Assembly: GCF_900108555.1 (NCBI RefSeq)
Contig: NZ_FNWV01000002.1
Location: 127,359 to 191,358, forward strand
Length of the DNA stretch: 64,000 nucleotides
Source of the DNA: Ruminococcus flavefaciens
Lineage (GTDB): Bacteria; Bacillota; Clostridia; Oscillospirales; Ruminococcaceae
Direction of reading: 5' to 3'
In this document: one piece after another, positions 26,865-34,605 of the stretch
Numbering within the stretch: the stretch's first letter is position 1
How the letters are laid out: each line of letters opens with the position of its first letter
Position numbers and translations under genes: made by a program
Notes under the pieces: model-generated
Database searches by the model: none
What the model was told of the DNA's origin: nothing
The model's input: only the letters and a program-made list of their open reading frames with translations

Positions 26865-27771
26865 GCAGGTAGTCCTTACAGCTTCTGCCGAGGACGCAGG
26901 AAGCCGTATCGACAAGTATATTTCGGACAATATTGCTGAGCTGACACGTTCGGCAGCACAGGGACTTATCGAAAAGGGCATGGTCACATCGGGCGGCAAA
27001 GCCGTAAGCAAGAACATGAAGCTCAAAGGCGGCGAGGAGATAGTCGTTGAGATACCCGAGCCCGAGCCTATGGACGCTGTTCCCGAGGATATACCGCTGG
27101 ATATCGTCTATGAGGACGATGACCTGCTTGTGGTGAACAAGCCAAAGGGCATGGTGGTACACCCTGCTCACGGTAATTACACGGGTACACTTGTCAATGC
27201 TTTGCTTCATCACTGCGGAGACAGCCTTTCGGGCATAAACGGCGTTATACGCCCCGGTATCGTACATCGTATCGACAAGAACACAAGCGGACTTCTCATC
27301 GTTGCGAAGAATGACGCTTCTCACTTAAAGCTTGCGGAGCAGATAAAGGTCCACAGCTTTACAAGAGAATACGAGGCAGTTGCCTGCGGATACTTCAAGG
27401 AGACTGAGGGAACTGTTGACGCTCCTATCGGGCGGCATAAGACCGACAGGAAGAAGATGTGCGTGACTACCGAAAATTCGCGCAATGCTGTTACTCATTA
27501 CAGCGTGATAAAGCAGTACAGCGGCTATGCACACGTAAGACTAAGACTTGAAACGGGCAGGACTCATCAGATAAGAGTCCACCTCAGCTATATCGGACAC
27601 CCCGTACTGGGAGATGATGTCTACGGAAAGCCATATAAGGGACTTGAAGGACAGTGTCTTCATGCGCGTAAGATAGGCTTTATCCACCCGTCAACAGGTG
27701 AGTATATGGAGTTTCAGAGCGAACTGCCCGAATACTTCACTGCTGTCCTGAGAAAGCTTGAGAAAATGTAG
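26857..27771 (+). CDS. rluD: RluD-family 23S rRNA pseudouridine synthase
   Basis: A 304-residue pseudouridine synthase: S4 domain (SRIDKYISDNIAELTRSA) followed by the catalytic domain with HRIDKNTSGLL, whose Asp is the catalytic residue, and the ETGRTHQIRVHL and HARKIGF segments. RluD modifies helix 69 of 23S rRNA; YlyB is the Bacillus form and also follows lspA. The exact target of this copy is inferred from synteny. Start overlaps lspA by 8 bases. Confidence 0.92.
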   Translation: MNEQVVLTASAEDAGSRIDKYISDNIAELTRSAAQGLIEKGMVTSGGKAVSKNMKLKGGEEIVVEIPEPEPMDAVPEDIPLDIVYEDDDLLVVNKPKGMVVHPAHGNYTGTLVNALLHHCGDSLSGINGVIRPGIVHRIDKNTSGLLIVAKNDASHLKLAEQIKVHSFTREYEAVACGYFKETEGTVDAPIGRHKTDRKKMCVTTENSRNAVTHYSVIKQYSGYAHVRLRLETGRTHQIRVHLSYIGHPVLGDDVYGKPYKGLEGQCLHARKIGFIHPSTGEYMEFQSELPEYFTAVLRKLEKM

Positions 27772-27782
27772 GAGTGATACCT

Positions 27783-28604
27783 TTGTTTGAAGATATATCG
27801 AAAGTCGTACTGCTCAGCGATATGGACGGAACTCTCCTAAATTCGCAGAAGGAGATAACCGCTGCTGACAGAGCTGCAATTGAGCATTTCACGCAGCTGG
27901 GCGGACGGTTTACTGTAGCTACGGGACGTACAATACAGTCTTTCACACAGTTCCGCAGCACACTCGGACTTAAATACCCTATCATAATGTATAACGGAGC
28001 GGCTATCTATGATTATGTCAGCGGAGAAACGCTCTATACCAAGCCTCTGACCACTGCGGCTAAGGATTATACCCGAAAGCTCCTTGAGCTTATGCCCCAG
28101 GCAGGCGGAGAGGTGCTGAAAACCGACGGCACTTACGTTTTCAGCAATACGGATTATCAGCAGCTCCACACGAAGCTGTGCAATATCGTGCCGAATTATG
28201 CCGAGCTTGATGAAATATCCGACGGCGGCTGGCTGAAAGTGCTTTTTTCGCTTGCTCCCGAAGATGTTGATTATATGCAGATACTGACAGGCAAGCTTGA
28301 CTTTGAGGACGTTGATTTCGTAAAGTCATCGGATATATTCCTTGAAATGCTCCCGAGCGGAGTAAGCAAGGGCTCGGCACTTAAAGAATACAGAAAGCTC
28401 AGAGGAATGGAGGGCTGCACCTTCGTTTCTGTCGGCGATTTCGACAATGATATAGAGATGATAGTCGAAGCCGATGTGGGAGCTTGCCCTGCAAATGCAC
28501 AGGACAGCGTAAAGGAGAAGGCAGACCTCGTTTTAAAATGTACCAATGAAAACGGTGCGGTAGCTGAGCTTATAGACTACATAATCGAAAGGTGCAGCAA
28601 GTAG
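27783..28604 (+). CDS. Cof-type HAD hydrolase
   Basis: A 273-residue HAD phosphatase of the Cof/IIB type. Motif I is LSDMDGTLLNS, motif II lies in FTVATGRT, motif III includes Lys of the SGVSKGSAL segment, and motif IV is VGDFDNDIEMI. Members remove phosphate from sugar phosphates or cofactors such as FMN or pyridoxal phosphate; the substrate cannot be read from sequence. I prefer the TTG start at 27783, eight bases after GGAG; the in-frame GTG at 27774 overlaps that site. Eleven bases after rluD. Confidence 0.85.
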   Translation: MFEDISKVVLLSDMDGTLLNSQKEITAADRAAIEHFTQLGGRFTVATGRTIQSFTQFRSTLGLKYPIIMYNGAAIYDYVSGETLYTKPLTTAAKDYTRKLLELMPQAGGEVLKTDGTYVFSNTDYQQLHTKLCNIVPNYAELDEISDGGWLKVLFSLAPEDVDYMQILTGKLDFEDVDFVKSSDIFLEMLPSGVSKGSALKEYRKLRGMEGCTFVSVGDFDNDIEMIVEADVGACPANAQDSVKEKADLVLKCTNENGAVAELIDYIIERCSK

Positions 28605-28608
28605 AACA

Positions 28609-28929
28609 ATGAAAAAAAAGGCGGCAATAACAACATACATAATAATGATACTGATCATGGTCGGACTTCTGGCTATGCTGGTATACGGAACGCTCTACGG
28701 AAGAAGCTCGTCATCAACGGCTGACTTCACTATGAGCGATGCGGCAACTCTGGGACTGGCGATATGGGCGATACCTATGTGGATATCATCGCTCCTGCTT
28801 ATGAAAGCATTAAGGCTCAGAGGGACTTTACATGAGAAACAGAACAAGATGCTCATTGCATTTCCTGCCATAGCTTGTACGGGATTTCTCATATTTTATC
28901 TCATCGTACTTGTGATGATGATATTCTGA
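28609..28929 (+). CDS. Small three-helix membrane protein
   Basis: A 106-residue hydrophobic protein with three likely membrane helices (about 8-26, 46-66 and 82-105) and few charged residues. No known motif. Starts 4 bases after the HAD gene and ends the long plus-strand run that began at hfq. The family is not recognised. Confidence 0.65.
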   Translation: MKKKAAITTYIIMILIMVGLLAMLVYGTLYGRSSSSTADFTMSDAATLGLAIWAIPMWISSLLLMKALRLRGTLHEKQNKMLIAFPAIACTGFLIFYLIVLVMMIF

Positions 28930-28953
28930 TGAATATAAACCGCAAGAAAAGTC

Positions 28954-28982
28954 TTGCAATGATACAATTTTTGCGGTATAAT
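28954..28982 (+). promoter_or_regulatory. Promoter of the transketolase genes
   Basis: TTGCAA (28954-28959), 17 bases, TATAAT (28977-28982). The inverted repeat ACCGCAA (28939-28945) / TTGCGGT (28971-28977) frames the -35 and touches the -10, so it may be an operator or the base of an upstream terminator stem. Confidence 0.75.
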
Positions 28983-29000
28983 AAATACATAGCTTTTTTT

Positions 29001-29133
29001 GCAGGGGCGGGCGGCTGTCTGAATAATTAATAATTATTGCTATTGCTTTTTGTACCTGCGACAATATTATGAGCCATTGAAAAGTTAGGTACATGAGCAA
29101 TATTAGGGGGCGACCGAGTCACCCGCCTTCTGC
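29001..29133 (+). ncRNA. Structured leader RNA before transketolase
   Basis: About 130 bases of the ~195-base leader fold into one nested structure. P1: GCAGGGGCGGG (29001-29011) with CCCGCCTTCTGC (29122-29133), one bulged C. P1b: CGGCTGTC (29012-29019) with GGCGACCG (29109-29116), one mismatch, separated from P1 on the 3' side by AGTCA. P2: TAATTATTGCT (29031-29041) with AGCAATATTA (29096-29105), one bulged T. P3: GTACCT (29052-29057) with AGGTAC (29087-29092). No T-run follows, so it is not a plain terminator. It does not match the TPP riboswitch or any other class I can recall. A cis-regulatory RNA is likely; a small palindromic mobile element is the other reading. Confidence 0.6.
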
Positions 29134-29185
29134 TGTCAAACAAATCACGGCGTTATGCCGTTAAATAAAGATCATGGAGGTCAAT

Positions 29186-30025
29186 ATGGACGCAAATATC
29201 AAAAAAGAATTGCAGAAAACAGCCTGCAAGGTTAGAATGGGCGTTATCGAAGGCACATATAACGCTAAATCAGGTCATCCGGGCGGCTCGCTCTCGATAA
29301 GCGATACCCTGACTTACCTCTACTTCAACAAGATGAACAACGATCCTAAAAATCCTGACGCTCCCGACAGAGACCGTCTCGTACTCTCAAAGGGACATAC
29401 AGCTCCTGCTCTTTACTCTGTACTTGCACAGAAGGGCTATTTTTCTGTAGAAGAGCTCAAGTCTCTCCGTCATATCGGTGCGCTCTTACAGGGACATCCA
29501 TGTATCCATATCCCAGGTGTTGATATGTCAAGCGGTTCGCTTGGACAGGGAATCTCTGCTGCCTGCGGTATGGCTCTTGCAGGAAAGATCGACGGCAAGT
29601 CATATAAGGTATACACTATCCTCGGCGACGGCGAGATCGAAGAGGGTCAGGTATGGGAAGCAGCTATGTTTGCAGCTCACAAGAAGCTCACAAACCTCGT
29701 TGCTATCGTAGACAACAACGGACTCCAGATCGACGGTCCTATAACTGAGGTATGCTCGCCTGAGCCTATCACAGATAAATTCGCAGCTTTCGGCTGGCAC
29801 GTTATCACTATGGACGCTCATGACTTTGACGATATCGACAGAGCTTTCACAGAGGCTGAGTCAGTAAAGGACAAGCCTGTTGCTATCATTCAGAAGTCTG
29901 TAAAGGGCAAGGGCGTTTCATTCATGGAAAATCAGGTAGGCTGGCACGGTACAGCTCCTAACAAGGAACAGTACGATCAGGCAATGTCAGAGCTGAATGC
30001 GCAGTTAAAGGAATTGGAGGACTAA
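29186..30025 (+). CDS. tktN: Transketolase, N-terminal (TPP-binding) subunit
   Basis: First half of a split transketolase (279 residues), which moves two-carbon ketol units in the pentose phosphate pathway. It holds the TPP-pyrophosphate part: SGHPGGSLS, KGHTAPALYS, GSLGQGISAACG, and the GDGE...N metal motif (LGDGEIEEGQVWEA with DNNGLQIDG). I use the ATG at 29186, six bases after GGAGG; an in-frame ATG at 29174 overlaps that site. Split two-gene transketolases are common in clostridia and archaea. Five bases separate it from its partner. Confidence 0.95.
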   Translation: MDANIKKELQKTACKVRMGVIEGTYNAKSGHPGGSLSISDTLTYLYFNKMNNDPKNPDAPDRDRLVLSKGHTAPALYSVLAQKGYFSVEELKSLRHIGALLQGHPCIHIPGVDMSSGSLGQGISAACGMALAGKIDGKSYKVYTILGDGEIEEGQVWEAAMFAAHKKLTNLVAIVDNNGLQIDGPITEVCSPEPITDKFAAFGWHVITMDAHDFDDIDRAFTEAESVKDKPVAIIQKSVKGKGVSFMENQVGWHGTAPNKEQYDQAMSELNAQLKELED

Positions 30026-30030
30026 TTATC

Positions 30031-30975
30031 ATGGCAGATGTAATCAAAAAGGCTACCAGAGAAAGCTACGGCGAGGCTCTCAAGGAGTATGCCGAGGAAT
30101 ATAAGGATTTAGTAGTTCTCGATGCAGACCTTGCTGCTGCAACAAAGACAGGTATATTCAAGAAGGCTTATCCCGATCGTTTCTTCGACTGCGGTATCGC
30201 AGAGGCTAACATGATGGGTGTTGCAGCTGGTCTTGCAGCCTGCGGCAAAATACCTTTCGCAAGCACATTCGCAATGTTCGCAGCTGGAAGAGCTTTTGAA
30301 ATAGTAAGAAACTCTATCGGCTATCCACATCTCAACGTAAAGATCGGTGCTACACACGCAGGTATCTCTGTTGGTGAGGACGGTGCTACACATCAGTGCA
30401 ACGAGGATATCGCTCTTATGAGAACTATCCCGGGCATGACTATCATCAATCCTTGTGATGATGTTGAAGCTAAGGCTGCTGTAAAGGCTGCTCTCGACTT
30501 CAACGGTCCTGTATATATGCGTTTCGGCAGACTTGCTGTTCCTGTTATCAATGACGCTGCAACTTACAAGTTTGAGCTTGGCAAGGGTGTTGTTATGAAG
30601 GACGGTAAGGACGTTACTATAGTTGCTACAGGTCTTATGGTAAATGAGGCTGTAGAAGCTGCAAAGACTCTCGAAGCTGAGGGTATCTCTGCAAGAGTAG
30701 TAAATATCCACACTATCAAGCCTCTCGATAAGGAGCTTATCTGCAAGTGCGCTAAGGAGACAGGTCTCATCGTTACTGCTGAGGAGCACAGCATCATCGG
30801 CGGACTCGGTTCAGCAGTAGCTGAGGCAGTAACTTGCTGCTGTCCTGTTCCTGTTATAAAGATAGGTGTAAACGACGAGTTCGGACATTCAGGTCCTGCT
30901 GTTGATCTCCTCAAGGAGTTCGGCCTTTCAGCTGAGAACATCGCTAAGACAGTAAAGGCTGCTCTTAAAAAGTAA
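30031..30975 (+). CDS. tktC: Transketolase, C-terminal subunit
   Basis: Second half of the split transketolase (314 residues), with the pyrimidine-binding domain (LDADLAAATKTGIFKKAYP, CGIAEANMMGVAAGLA including the catalytic Glu, FAMFAAGRAFE) and the C-terminal domain (VVNIHTIKPLDKE, TAEEHSIIGGLGSAVAE). It joins the N-terminal subunit to form the active site at the subunit interface. Codon use matches highly expressed genes. A strong terminator follows. Confidence 0.95.
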   Translation: MADVIKKATRESYGEALKEYAEEYKDLVVLDADLAAATKTGIFKKAYPDRFFDCGIAEANMMGVAAGLAACGKIPFASTFAMFAAGRAFEIVRNSIGYPHLNVKIGATHAGISVGEDGATHQCNEDIALMRTIPGMTIINPCDDVEAKAAVKAALDFNGPVYMRFGRLAVPVINDAATYKFELGKGVVMKDGKDVTIVATGLMVNEAVEAAKTLEAEGISARVVNIHTIKPLDKELICKCAKETGLIVTAEEHSIIGGLGSAVAEAVTCCCPVPVIKIGVNDEFGHSGPAVDLLKEFGLSAENIAKTVKAALKK

Positions 30976-30999
30976 TATAAAATTTGATCTAAGATAGTG

Positions 31000-31036
31000 A
31001 GTCCGCAAAGGCAATGGCCTTTGCGGACTTTTTTTA
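31000..31036 (+). terminator. Transketolase operon terminator
   Basis: AGTCCGCAAAGGC (31000-31012), loop AATG, GCCTTTGCGGACT (31017-31029) then seven Ts: a 13-bp perfect stem. Confidence 0.95.
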
Positions 31037-31084
31037 TCATAATTACTGTTTACTCCTGCTTTGTATTGCTTCACTCCTTTTTTA

Positions 31085-31112
31085 TTGAGAAAAAGCTGAA
31101 GGTGGGTATAAT
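31085..31112 (+). promoter_or_regulatory. Promoter of the small secreted protein pair
   Basis: TTGAGA (31085-31090), 16 bases, TATAAT (31107-31112), about 70 bases before the ATG at 31183. Confidence 0.6.
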
Positions 31113-31182
31113 AATAACTGTAAGATGAATACGGCAAAAAGCCGCAGAGAATAAAAAACATATAATGAAAGGAATTTTTTTA

Positions 31183-31569
31183 ATGAACACAAAGTATAAC
31201 GCAGCAGCACTTGCATTTGCACTTTTAGCAACATCATCAGCAGCAATGAACGCAGACACAACTTCATCAACACCTGTTCTTACAGCTAAGGCAGCCGCAG
31301 CAGATGATAATGTCAAGGCAGTAAACCCTGTTAAGAATGAATTTTACAGATTATTCCGTGTAAGAAAGAACTTTATTGCATTTAAAGACGGTATTGTATG
31401 GAAGCTGGCAGATGATGTTAAGCTTGCTAATATTAACCTCATAAACCAAAAGGCAAGAATATACAAGGTCGGTGAGACAGTAGCACTTAATAGCAAGGGC
31501 TATGACAAATACGGTTTTAACCTCAGACCATATCTCGATTGCCTTATGGCACTTAAAGCAGCAAAGTGA
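31183..31569 (+). CDS. Small secreted protein 1
   Basis: A 128-residue exported protein. AAAGGAA precedes the ATG at 31183, so the upstream in-frame ATG (31165) is not used. The N-terminus is a signal peptide-like stretch (AALAFALLATSSAA) followed by the motif PVLTAKAA, which looks like the cleavage region (AKA). The mature part is small, basic and strand-rich (about 85 residues: FYRLFRVRKNFIAFKDG) with a single Cys in YLDCLMA. It shares its export region with the next gene. Family not recognised. Confidence 0.75.
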   Translation: MNTKYNAAALAFALLATSSAAMNADTTSSTPVLTAKAAAADDNVKAVNPVKNEFYRLFRVRKNFIAFKDGIVWKLADDVKLANINLINQKARIYKVGETVALNSKGYDKYGFNLRPYLDCLMALKAAK

Positions 31570-31596
31570 TCTTGAATTTGAAAGGAAATATATATA

Positions 31597-31983
31597 ATGA
31601 AAAATAATATTATCGGTGCAGTCGCAGCACTTTCACTTTTAGCATCATCATATGCAGCATTGACAAACGGCACATCAGATCCGACATTGACTGCCAAGGC
31701 AGCAAATGCAAATCTTCAGGTCGTCGAGAACGGTGCTAATGTCGTAGTATGGAACGGACAGTTTAAATTAAAGTTTTTTGGCGAAGGCAGAAGATTTGTG
31801 GCAAATGGAAAAACACTGGTCAAAGGCGATGATCTAAAAGTATACTACGCAAATCTTGACGGGCTCATGCACGCAAATCCTAATTATATAGACAGAGAGA
31901 ACATCTTCCTTGTTGTAAATACAAGGACAAACCAGAAGAAAATATTCTTTAATGTAAAAAATCCCAAAGTTTACCAGGTATGA
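31597..31983 (+). CDS. Small secreted protein 2
   Basis: A 128-residue protein with the same plan as its neighbour: signal-like ALSLLASSYAALTNG, then PTLTAKAANA, then a mature domain of about 90 residues rich in strands (FKLKFFGEGRRFVANGKTLV) with no Cys. The mature parts of the two proteins hardly match, whereas the export regions do, so they may be a pair exported by the same route rather than recent duplicates. GAAAGGAAAT lies before the ATG. Function unknown. Confidence 0.75.
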   Translation: MKNNIIGAVAALSLLASSYAALTNGTSDPTLTAKAANANLQVVENGANVVVWNGQFKLKFFGEGRRFVANGKTLVKGDDLKVYYANLDGLMHANPNYIDRENIFLVVNTRTNQKKIFFNVKNPKVYQV

Positions 31984-32040
31984 TCTGAACTGATCGTTAC
32001 AGGATAACCCCCCCTTTTTGAATAAAATAGTATAGAGAAA

Positions 32041-32070
32041 AAGAGTATCGCAAGGTGCTCTTTTTTCTTT
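32041..32070 (+). terminator. Terminator of the small secreted protein pair
   Basis: AAGAGTATC (32041-32049), GCAA loop, GGTGCTCTT (32054-32062) with two or more G-U pairs, then TTTTCTTT. Confidence 0.7.
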
Positions 32071-32090
32071 GATTTTTTTGAAGAAAATGC

Positions 32091-32119
32091 TTGACAAACG
32101 GGAAATTATATGGTATAAT
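32091..32119 (+). promoter_or_regulatory. rplJ-rplL promoter
   Basis: Consensus TTGACA (32091-32096), 17 bases, TATAAT (32114-32119). Confidence 0.9.
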
Positions 32120-32125
32120 AATCAA

Positions 32126-32270
32126 GCTGTGAAATAACAGTATCGTATTCTAAAGACAGCTGGCAGAGCGAAAGCTCAGTAAGTCCCGCCGAGGAATAGC
32201 AATTGATAGAATTATCATTGTCCATTCTGCGCTGTCGGAATGGGCTTTTTTATTGCTCTCTGAATACGAT
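32126..32270 (+). promoter_or_regulatory. Ribosomal protein L10 leader
   Basis: Leader of the L10-L12 operon. It has the AAAGACAGC and GTCCCGCCGAGG segments expected of the L10 leader that binds L10(L12)4 to limit its own synthesis. A small hairpin GAGC-GAAA-GCTC lies inside (about 32166-32177). A closing helix ATCGTATTC (32142-32150) / GAATACGAT (32262-32270) can enclose the whole leader, including the attenuator hairpin. Confidence 0.8.
32219..32252 (+). terminator. Attenuator terminator in the L10 leader
   Basis: GTCCATTCTG (from 32220) pairs with CGGAATGGGC (two G-U pairs) and runs into TTTTTTT, 50 bases before rplJ: the regulated terminator of the leader. Confidence 0.75.
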
Positions 32271-32298
32271 GAATTTCATTCGGAGGTGAATACAAACT

Positions 32299-32814
32299 AT
32301 GCCAAGCAATGCTGTACTCGAAGCAAAGAAGGCTAAGGTCGAGAAACTCACCGAGGTCATCAAGAATTCCGTTTCAGGCGTTCTCGTTGACTATAAGGGT
32401 ATCACTGTTGAAGAGGATACTAAGCTCAGAAAAGAGCTCCGTGAGGCTGGCGTTAACTACTTTGTAGAAAAGAACACAATGCTTCTCCGTGCTTTCAAGG
32501 AATGCGGTATCGAGGGATTTGAAGAAGCTCTCAACGGTACAACTGCTCTTGCCGTTTCTAACGATGACCAGACAGCTCCTGCAAGAATCCTTGGTAAGTT
32601 CGCTGAGAAGGCCGGCGATGAGAAGTTCAATCTCAAGGCCGGATACGTTGAAGGTGAGGTCTACGATCAGGCTGGAGTTATTGCTCTTTCCAAGATCCCT
32701 TCAAAGGACACTCTTCTCGCACAGCTCGTTGGCTCTCTGCAGGGTCCCCTTCAGAAGCTGGCAGCTACACTCAACGCTGTTGCAGACAAGAAGAAGGAAG
32801 AAGAGGCTGCATAA
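32299..32814 (+). CDS. rplJ: Large ribosomal subunit protein L10
   Basis: Anchors the L7/L12 stalk to 23S rRNA and represses its own operon through the leader. The 171-residue product has the family N-terminal RNA-binding domain (SGVLVDYKGITVEEDTKLR, AGVNYFVEKNTMLLRAF, LNGTTALAVS) and the C-terminal helix that binds L12 dimers (PLQKLAATLNAVADKK). GGAGGTGA lies before the ATG. Confidence 0.97.
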   Translation: MPSNAVLEAKKAKVEKLTEVIKNSVSGVLVDYKGITVEEDTKLRKELREAGVNYFVEKNTMLLRAFKECGIEGFEEALNGTTALAVSNDDQTAPARILGKFAEKAGDEKFNLKAGYVEGEVYDQAGVIALSKIPSKDTLLAQLVGSLQGPLQKLAATLNAVADKKKEEEAA

Positions 32815-32841
32815 TAGCAGTAACATTCTTCATCACACATT

Positions 32842-32860
32842 TGCGGAGATATGCTCCGCA
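32842..32860 (+). other. Hairpin between rplJ and rplL
   Basis: TGCGGAG (32842-32848) pairs with CTCCGCA (32854-32860), loop ATATG, no T-run. It may adjust the L10:L12 ratio by mRNA processing or stability; no direct evidence. Confidence 0.45.
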
Positions 32861-32909
32861 GCTTAAATCAGCCCAATAAGGGCAAATATAATTAAAGGAG
32901 ATTATTATC

Positions 32910-33284
32910 ATGGCTTCTGAGAAGATCACAAAATTTGTTGAAGATATCAAGACTCTTTCAGTTCTCGAGCTTTCTGAGCTTGTAGACGCAATCCAGGAAG
33001 AATTCGGCGTAACAGCTGCTATCGCTGCTGCTCCTGCTGCTGGCGGTGCTGCTGGCGGTGCTGCTGCTGCAAAGACAGAGTTCGACGTAATCCTTGCTTC
33101 ATTCGGTGACGCTAAGATGGCTGTTATCAAGGTTGCTAAGGAAGTTCTCGGTCTTGGCCTTAAGGAGGCTAAGGAAGTAGTTGAGGCTGCTCCTAAGGCT
33201 ATCAAGGAAGGCGTTTCTGAGGCTGAGGCTAACGAGCTCAAGGCTAAGTTTGAAGAGGCTGGCGCAACAATCGAGATCAAGTAA
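32910..33284 (+). CDS. rplL: Large ribosomal subunit protein L7/L12
   Basis: Stalk protein that recruits translation factors. The 124 residues comprise the N-terminal dimer domain ([20 protein letters not shown]), an Ala/Gly hinge, and the C-terminal factor-binding domain ([38 protein letters not shown]). Very strong codon bias. A strong terminator follows, so the operon stops here and rpoB is not directly behind as it often is. Confidence 0.98.
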   Translation: MASEKITKFVEDIKTLSVLELSELVDAIQEEFGVTAAIAAAPAAGGAAGGAAAAKTEFDVILASFGDAKMAVIKVAKEVLGLGLKEAKEVVEAAPKAIKEGVSEAEANELKAKFEEAGATIEIK

Positions 33285-33304
33285 TTTATATTACTATCGA
33301 GCAT

Positions 33305-33335
33305 CAAGGCTGTACCGATTGGTACAGCCTTTTGT
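33305..33335 (+). terminator. rplJ-rplL terminator
   Basis: AAGGCTGTACC, loop GATT, GGTACAGCCTT then TTGTTT. The same stem recurs after the CAP-dockerin gene at 34241-34267. Confidence 0.9.
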
Positions 33336-33395
33336 TTATTGTGATGTTTAAAATACTTCCGGATTGTGCATAATGTATATTTTAGAATTGATTTG

Positions 33396-33424
33396 TTGAC
33401 TTGCACAGTAAAATATGCTATAAT
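33396..33424 (+). promoter_or_regulatory. Promoter of the CAP-dockerin gene
   Basis: TTGACT (33396-33401), 17 bases, TATAAT (33419-33424), about 70 bases before the ATG at 33494. Confidence 0.8.
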
Positions 33425-33493
33425 TATTTTGGGATATGTTTTCGCTTTCGTTTTGATAACGTTCGGCAATTGTGTTATTATGGAGGTATCATT

Positions 33494-34237
33494 ATGAAAA
33501 AAACAGCTGCGATCCTGACTTCTTTAGTAATTGCAGGTCTATCATGTATTCCGACTGCTGCATCGGCAGCTACTTCTGAATTTATCGTGTCACCTGTATC
33601 AGACGAAACTGTAACTTCCTCAAATATGAGCACTTTTCCTTTCGAGGTTATGAAGCTTGTAAACAAAGAGCGTACAAGCAGGGGACTGCCTGCTTATAAA
33701 GTGCTGCCTGAGCTGATAAGGGCGGCAGATATACGTGCTAAGGAGACTGTAAAGCTATGGGATCATACTCGTCCCGATGGCAGAAATGGTCTTTCTGTAG
33801 TCGATGACCTCGGGCTTGACTGGAACTATCTTGGCGAGAATATCGCTCAGGGACAGACGACTCCTGAATCGGTAATGAACGGCTGGATGAATTCCAACGA
33901 TCACAGAGCAAGTATACTGAGCACGAATTTCCAGTATATAGGCGTTGGCGTTGCTTATTCGGGGGGCAGATACTACTGGACACAGGTGTTCCTCGGCAGC
34001 TCGGCTAATTTCCCTGTGGCTTATTATCCCGAGCACTACGGCGATACTAACAATGACGGAAAGATCGACTCCATTGATGCGTCACTTGTGTTGAAGGAGT
34101 ATGCCGCAACTTCGGTTGGAAAGCCGTATACACTGAAATCCAGCGAGAGAGCACGTTCTATGGTCAACGGCGATAACGTGGTGGATTCGGTAGATGCGTC
34201 CATAATTCTTCGTATCTACGCTAAAAACTCAACATGA
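33494..34237 (+). CDS. Secreted CAP/SCP-domain protein with dockerin
   Basis: A 247-residue exported protein; ATG at 33494 with GGAGG before it (an upstream in-frame start at 33401 lies before the transcription start). Signal peptide to about residue 26 (TAASA), then a CAP (SCP/PR1) domain of about 125 residues with VNKERTSRGLPAYK, the His of LWDHTRPDG, the LGENIAQG motif and NSNDHRASILS, so the CAP cavity His/Glu residues are in place. The C-terminus is a type I dockerin (DTNNDGKIDSIDAS and a weaker second loop NGDNVVDSVDAS that lacks the first Asp). The dockerin should attach it to a scaffoldin. CAP domain function in bacteria is largely unknown. Confidence 0.9.
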   Translation: MKKTAAILTSLVIAGLSCIPTAASAATSEFIVSPVSDETVTSSNMSTFPFEVMKLVNKERTSRGLPAYKVLPELIRAADIRAKETVKLWDHTRPDGRNGLSVVDDLGLDWNYLGENIAQGQTTPESVMNGWMNSNDHRASILSTNFQYIGVGVAYSGGRYYWTQVFLGSSANFPVAYYPEHYGDTNNDGKIDSIDASLVLKEYAATSVGKPYTLKSSERARSMVNGDNVVDSVDASIILRIYAKNST

Positions 34238-34238
34238 T

Positions 34239-34270
34239 AAAAAGGCTGTACCATTGGTACAGCCTTTTGT
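34239..34270. terminator. Two-way terminator between converging genes
   Basis: AAAGGCTGTACC (34241-34252), loop ATT, GGTACAGCCTTT (34256-34267), T-rich on both sides. It serves the CAP-dockerin gene on the plus strand and the glycyl-radical gene on the minus strand. Confidence 0.9.
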
Positions 34271-34274
34271 AATA

Positions 34275-34514
34275 TCAAAGTGAAGAGTGGAAAGTTCTTG
34301 AGATAACATCGTCCTGCTGTTCTTTTGTGAGCTTGACGAAGTTAACTGCGTAGCCCGAAACTCTTACGGTGAGCTGTGGGTACTTCTCAGGGTGAGCCTG
34401 AGCGTCGAGGAGAGTTTCGCGTGTGAAAACGTTTACGTTAAGGTGGTGTCCGCCTTTTTCAACGTAGCCGTCAAGTAATTCAATGAGGTTATCGACCTGT
34501 TTCTGGTTATCCAT
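34275..34514 (-). CDS. Free-standing glycyl radical domain of pyruvate formate-lyase
   Basis: A 79-residue protein that matches the last ~65 residues of normal pyruvate formate-lyase: [35 protein letters not shown] with the radical Gly54, and [20 protein letters not shown] stands before the ATG. Its neighbour PflB, read just upstream, ends before this region, so this small protein must supply the glycyl radical in trans. That differs from E. coli YfiD/GrcA, a spare part for an otherwise complete enzyme. Activation would need the radical SAM enzyme PflA, which is not in this window. A two-way terminator follows. Confidence 0.92.
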   Translation of the reverse strand: MDNQKQVDNLIELLDGYVEKGGHHLNVNVFTRETLLDAQAHPEKYPQLTVRVSGYAVNFVKLTKEQQDDVISRTFHSSL

Positions 34515-34532
34515 ATATATCCTCCTTTTTAT

Positions 34533-34605
34533 AATTGGTAATTCTTAATTCATAATGCATAATTGTGGTATCGCCTTACGGCGATTAGTTTTAATTATGA
34601 ATTGA
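34533..34605. repeat. Imperfect palindrome between the two small pfl genes
   Basis: AT-rich arms (AATTCATAA near 34548 and TTATGAATT near 34594) enclose ATCGCC-TTAC-GGCGAT (about 34571-34587). It resembles small intergenic palindromes of gut clostridia. It may limit read-through or protect the upstream mRNA, so the small genes could be made in unequal amounts. Confidence 0.5.

Noticed and set aside
28989..29185. TPP riboswitch before transketolase
   Set aside because: The CTGAGA and CCTGATC-type TPP segments are absent and the helix layout is different.
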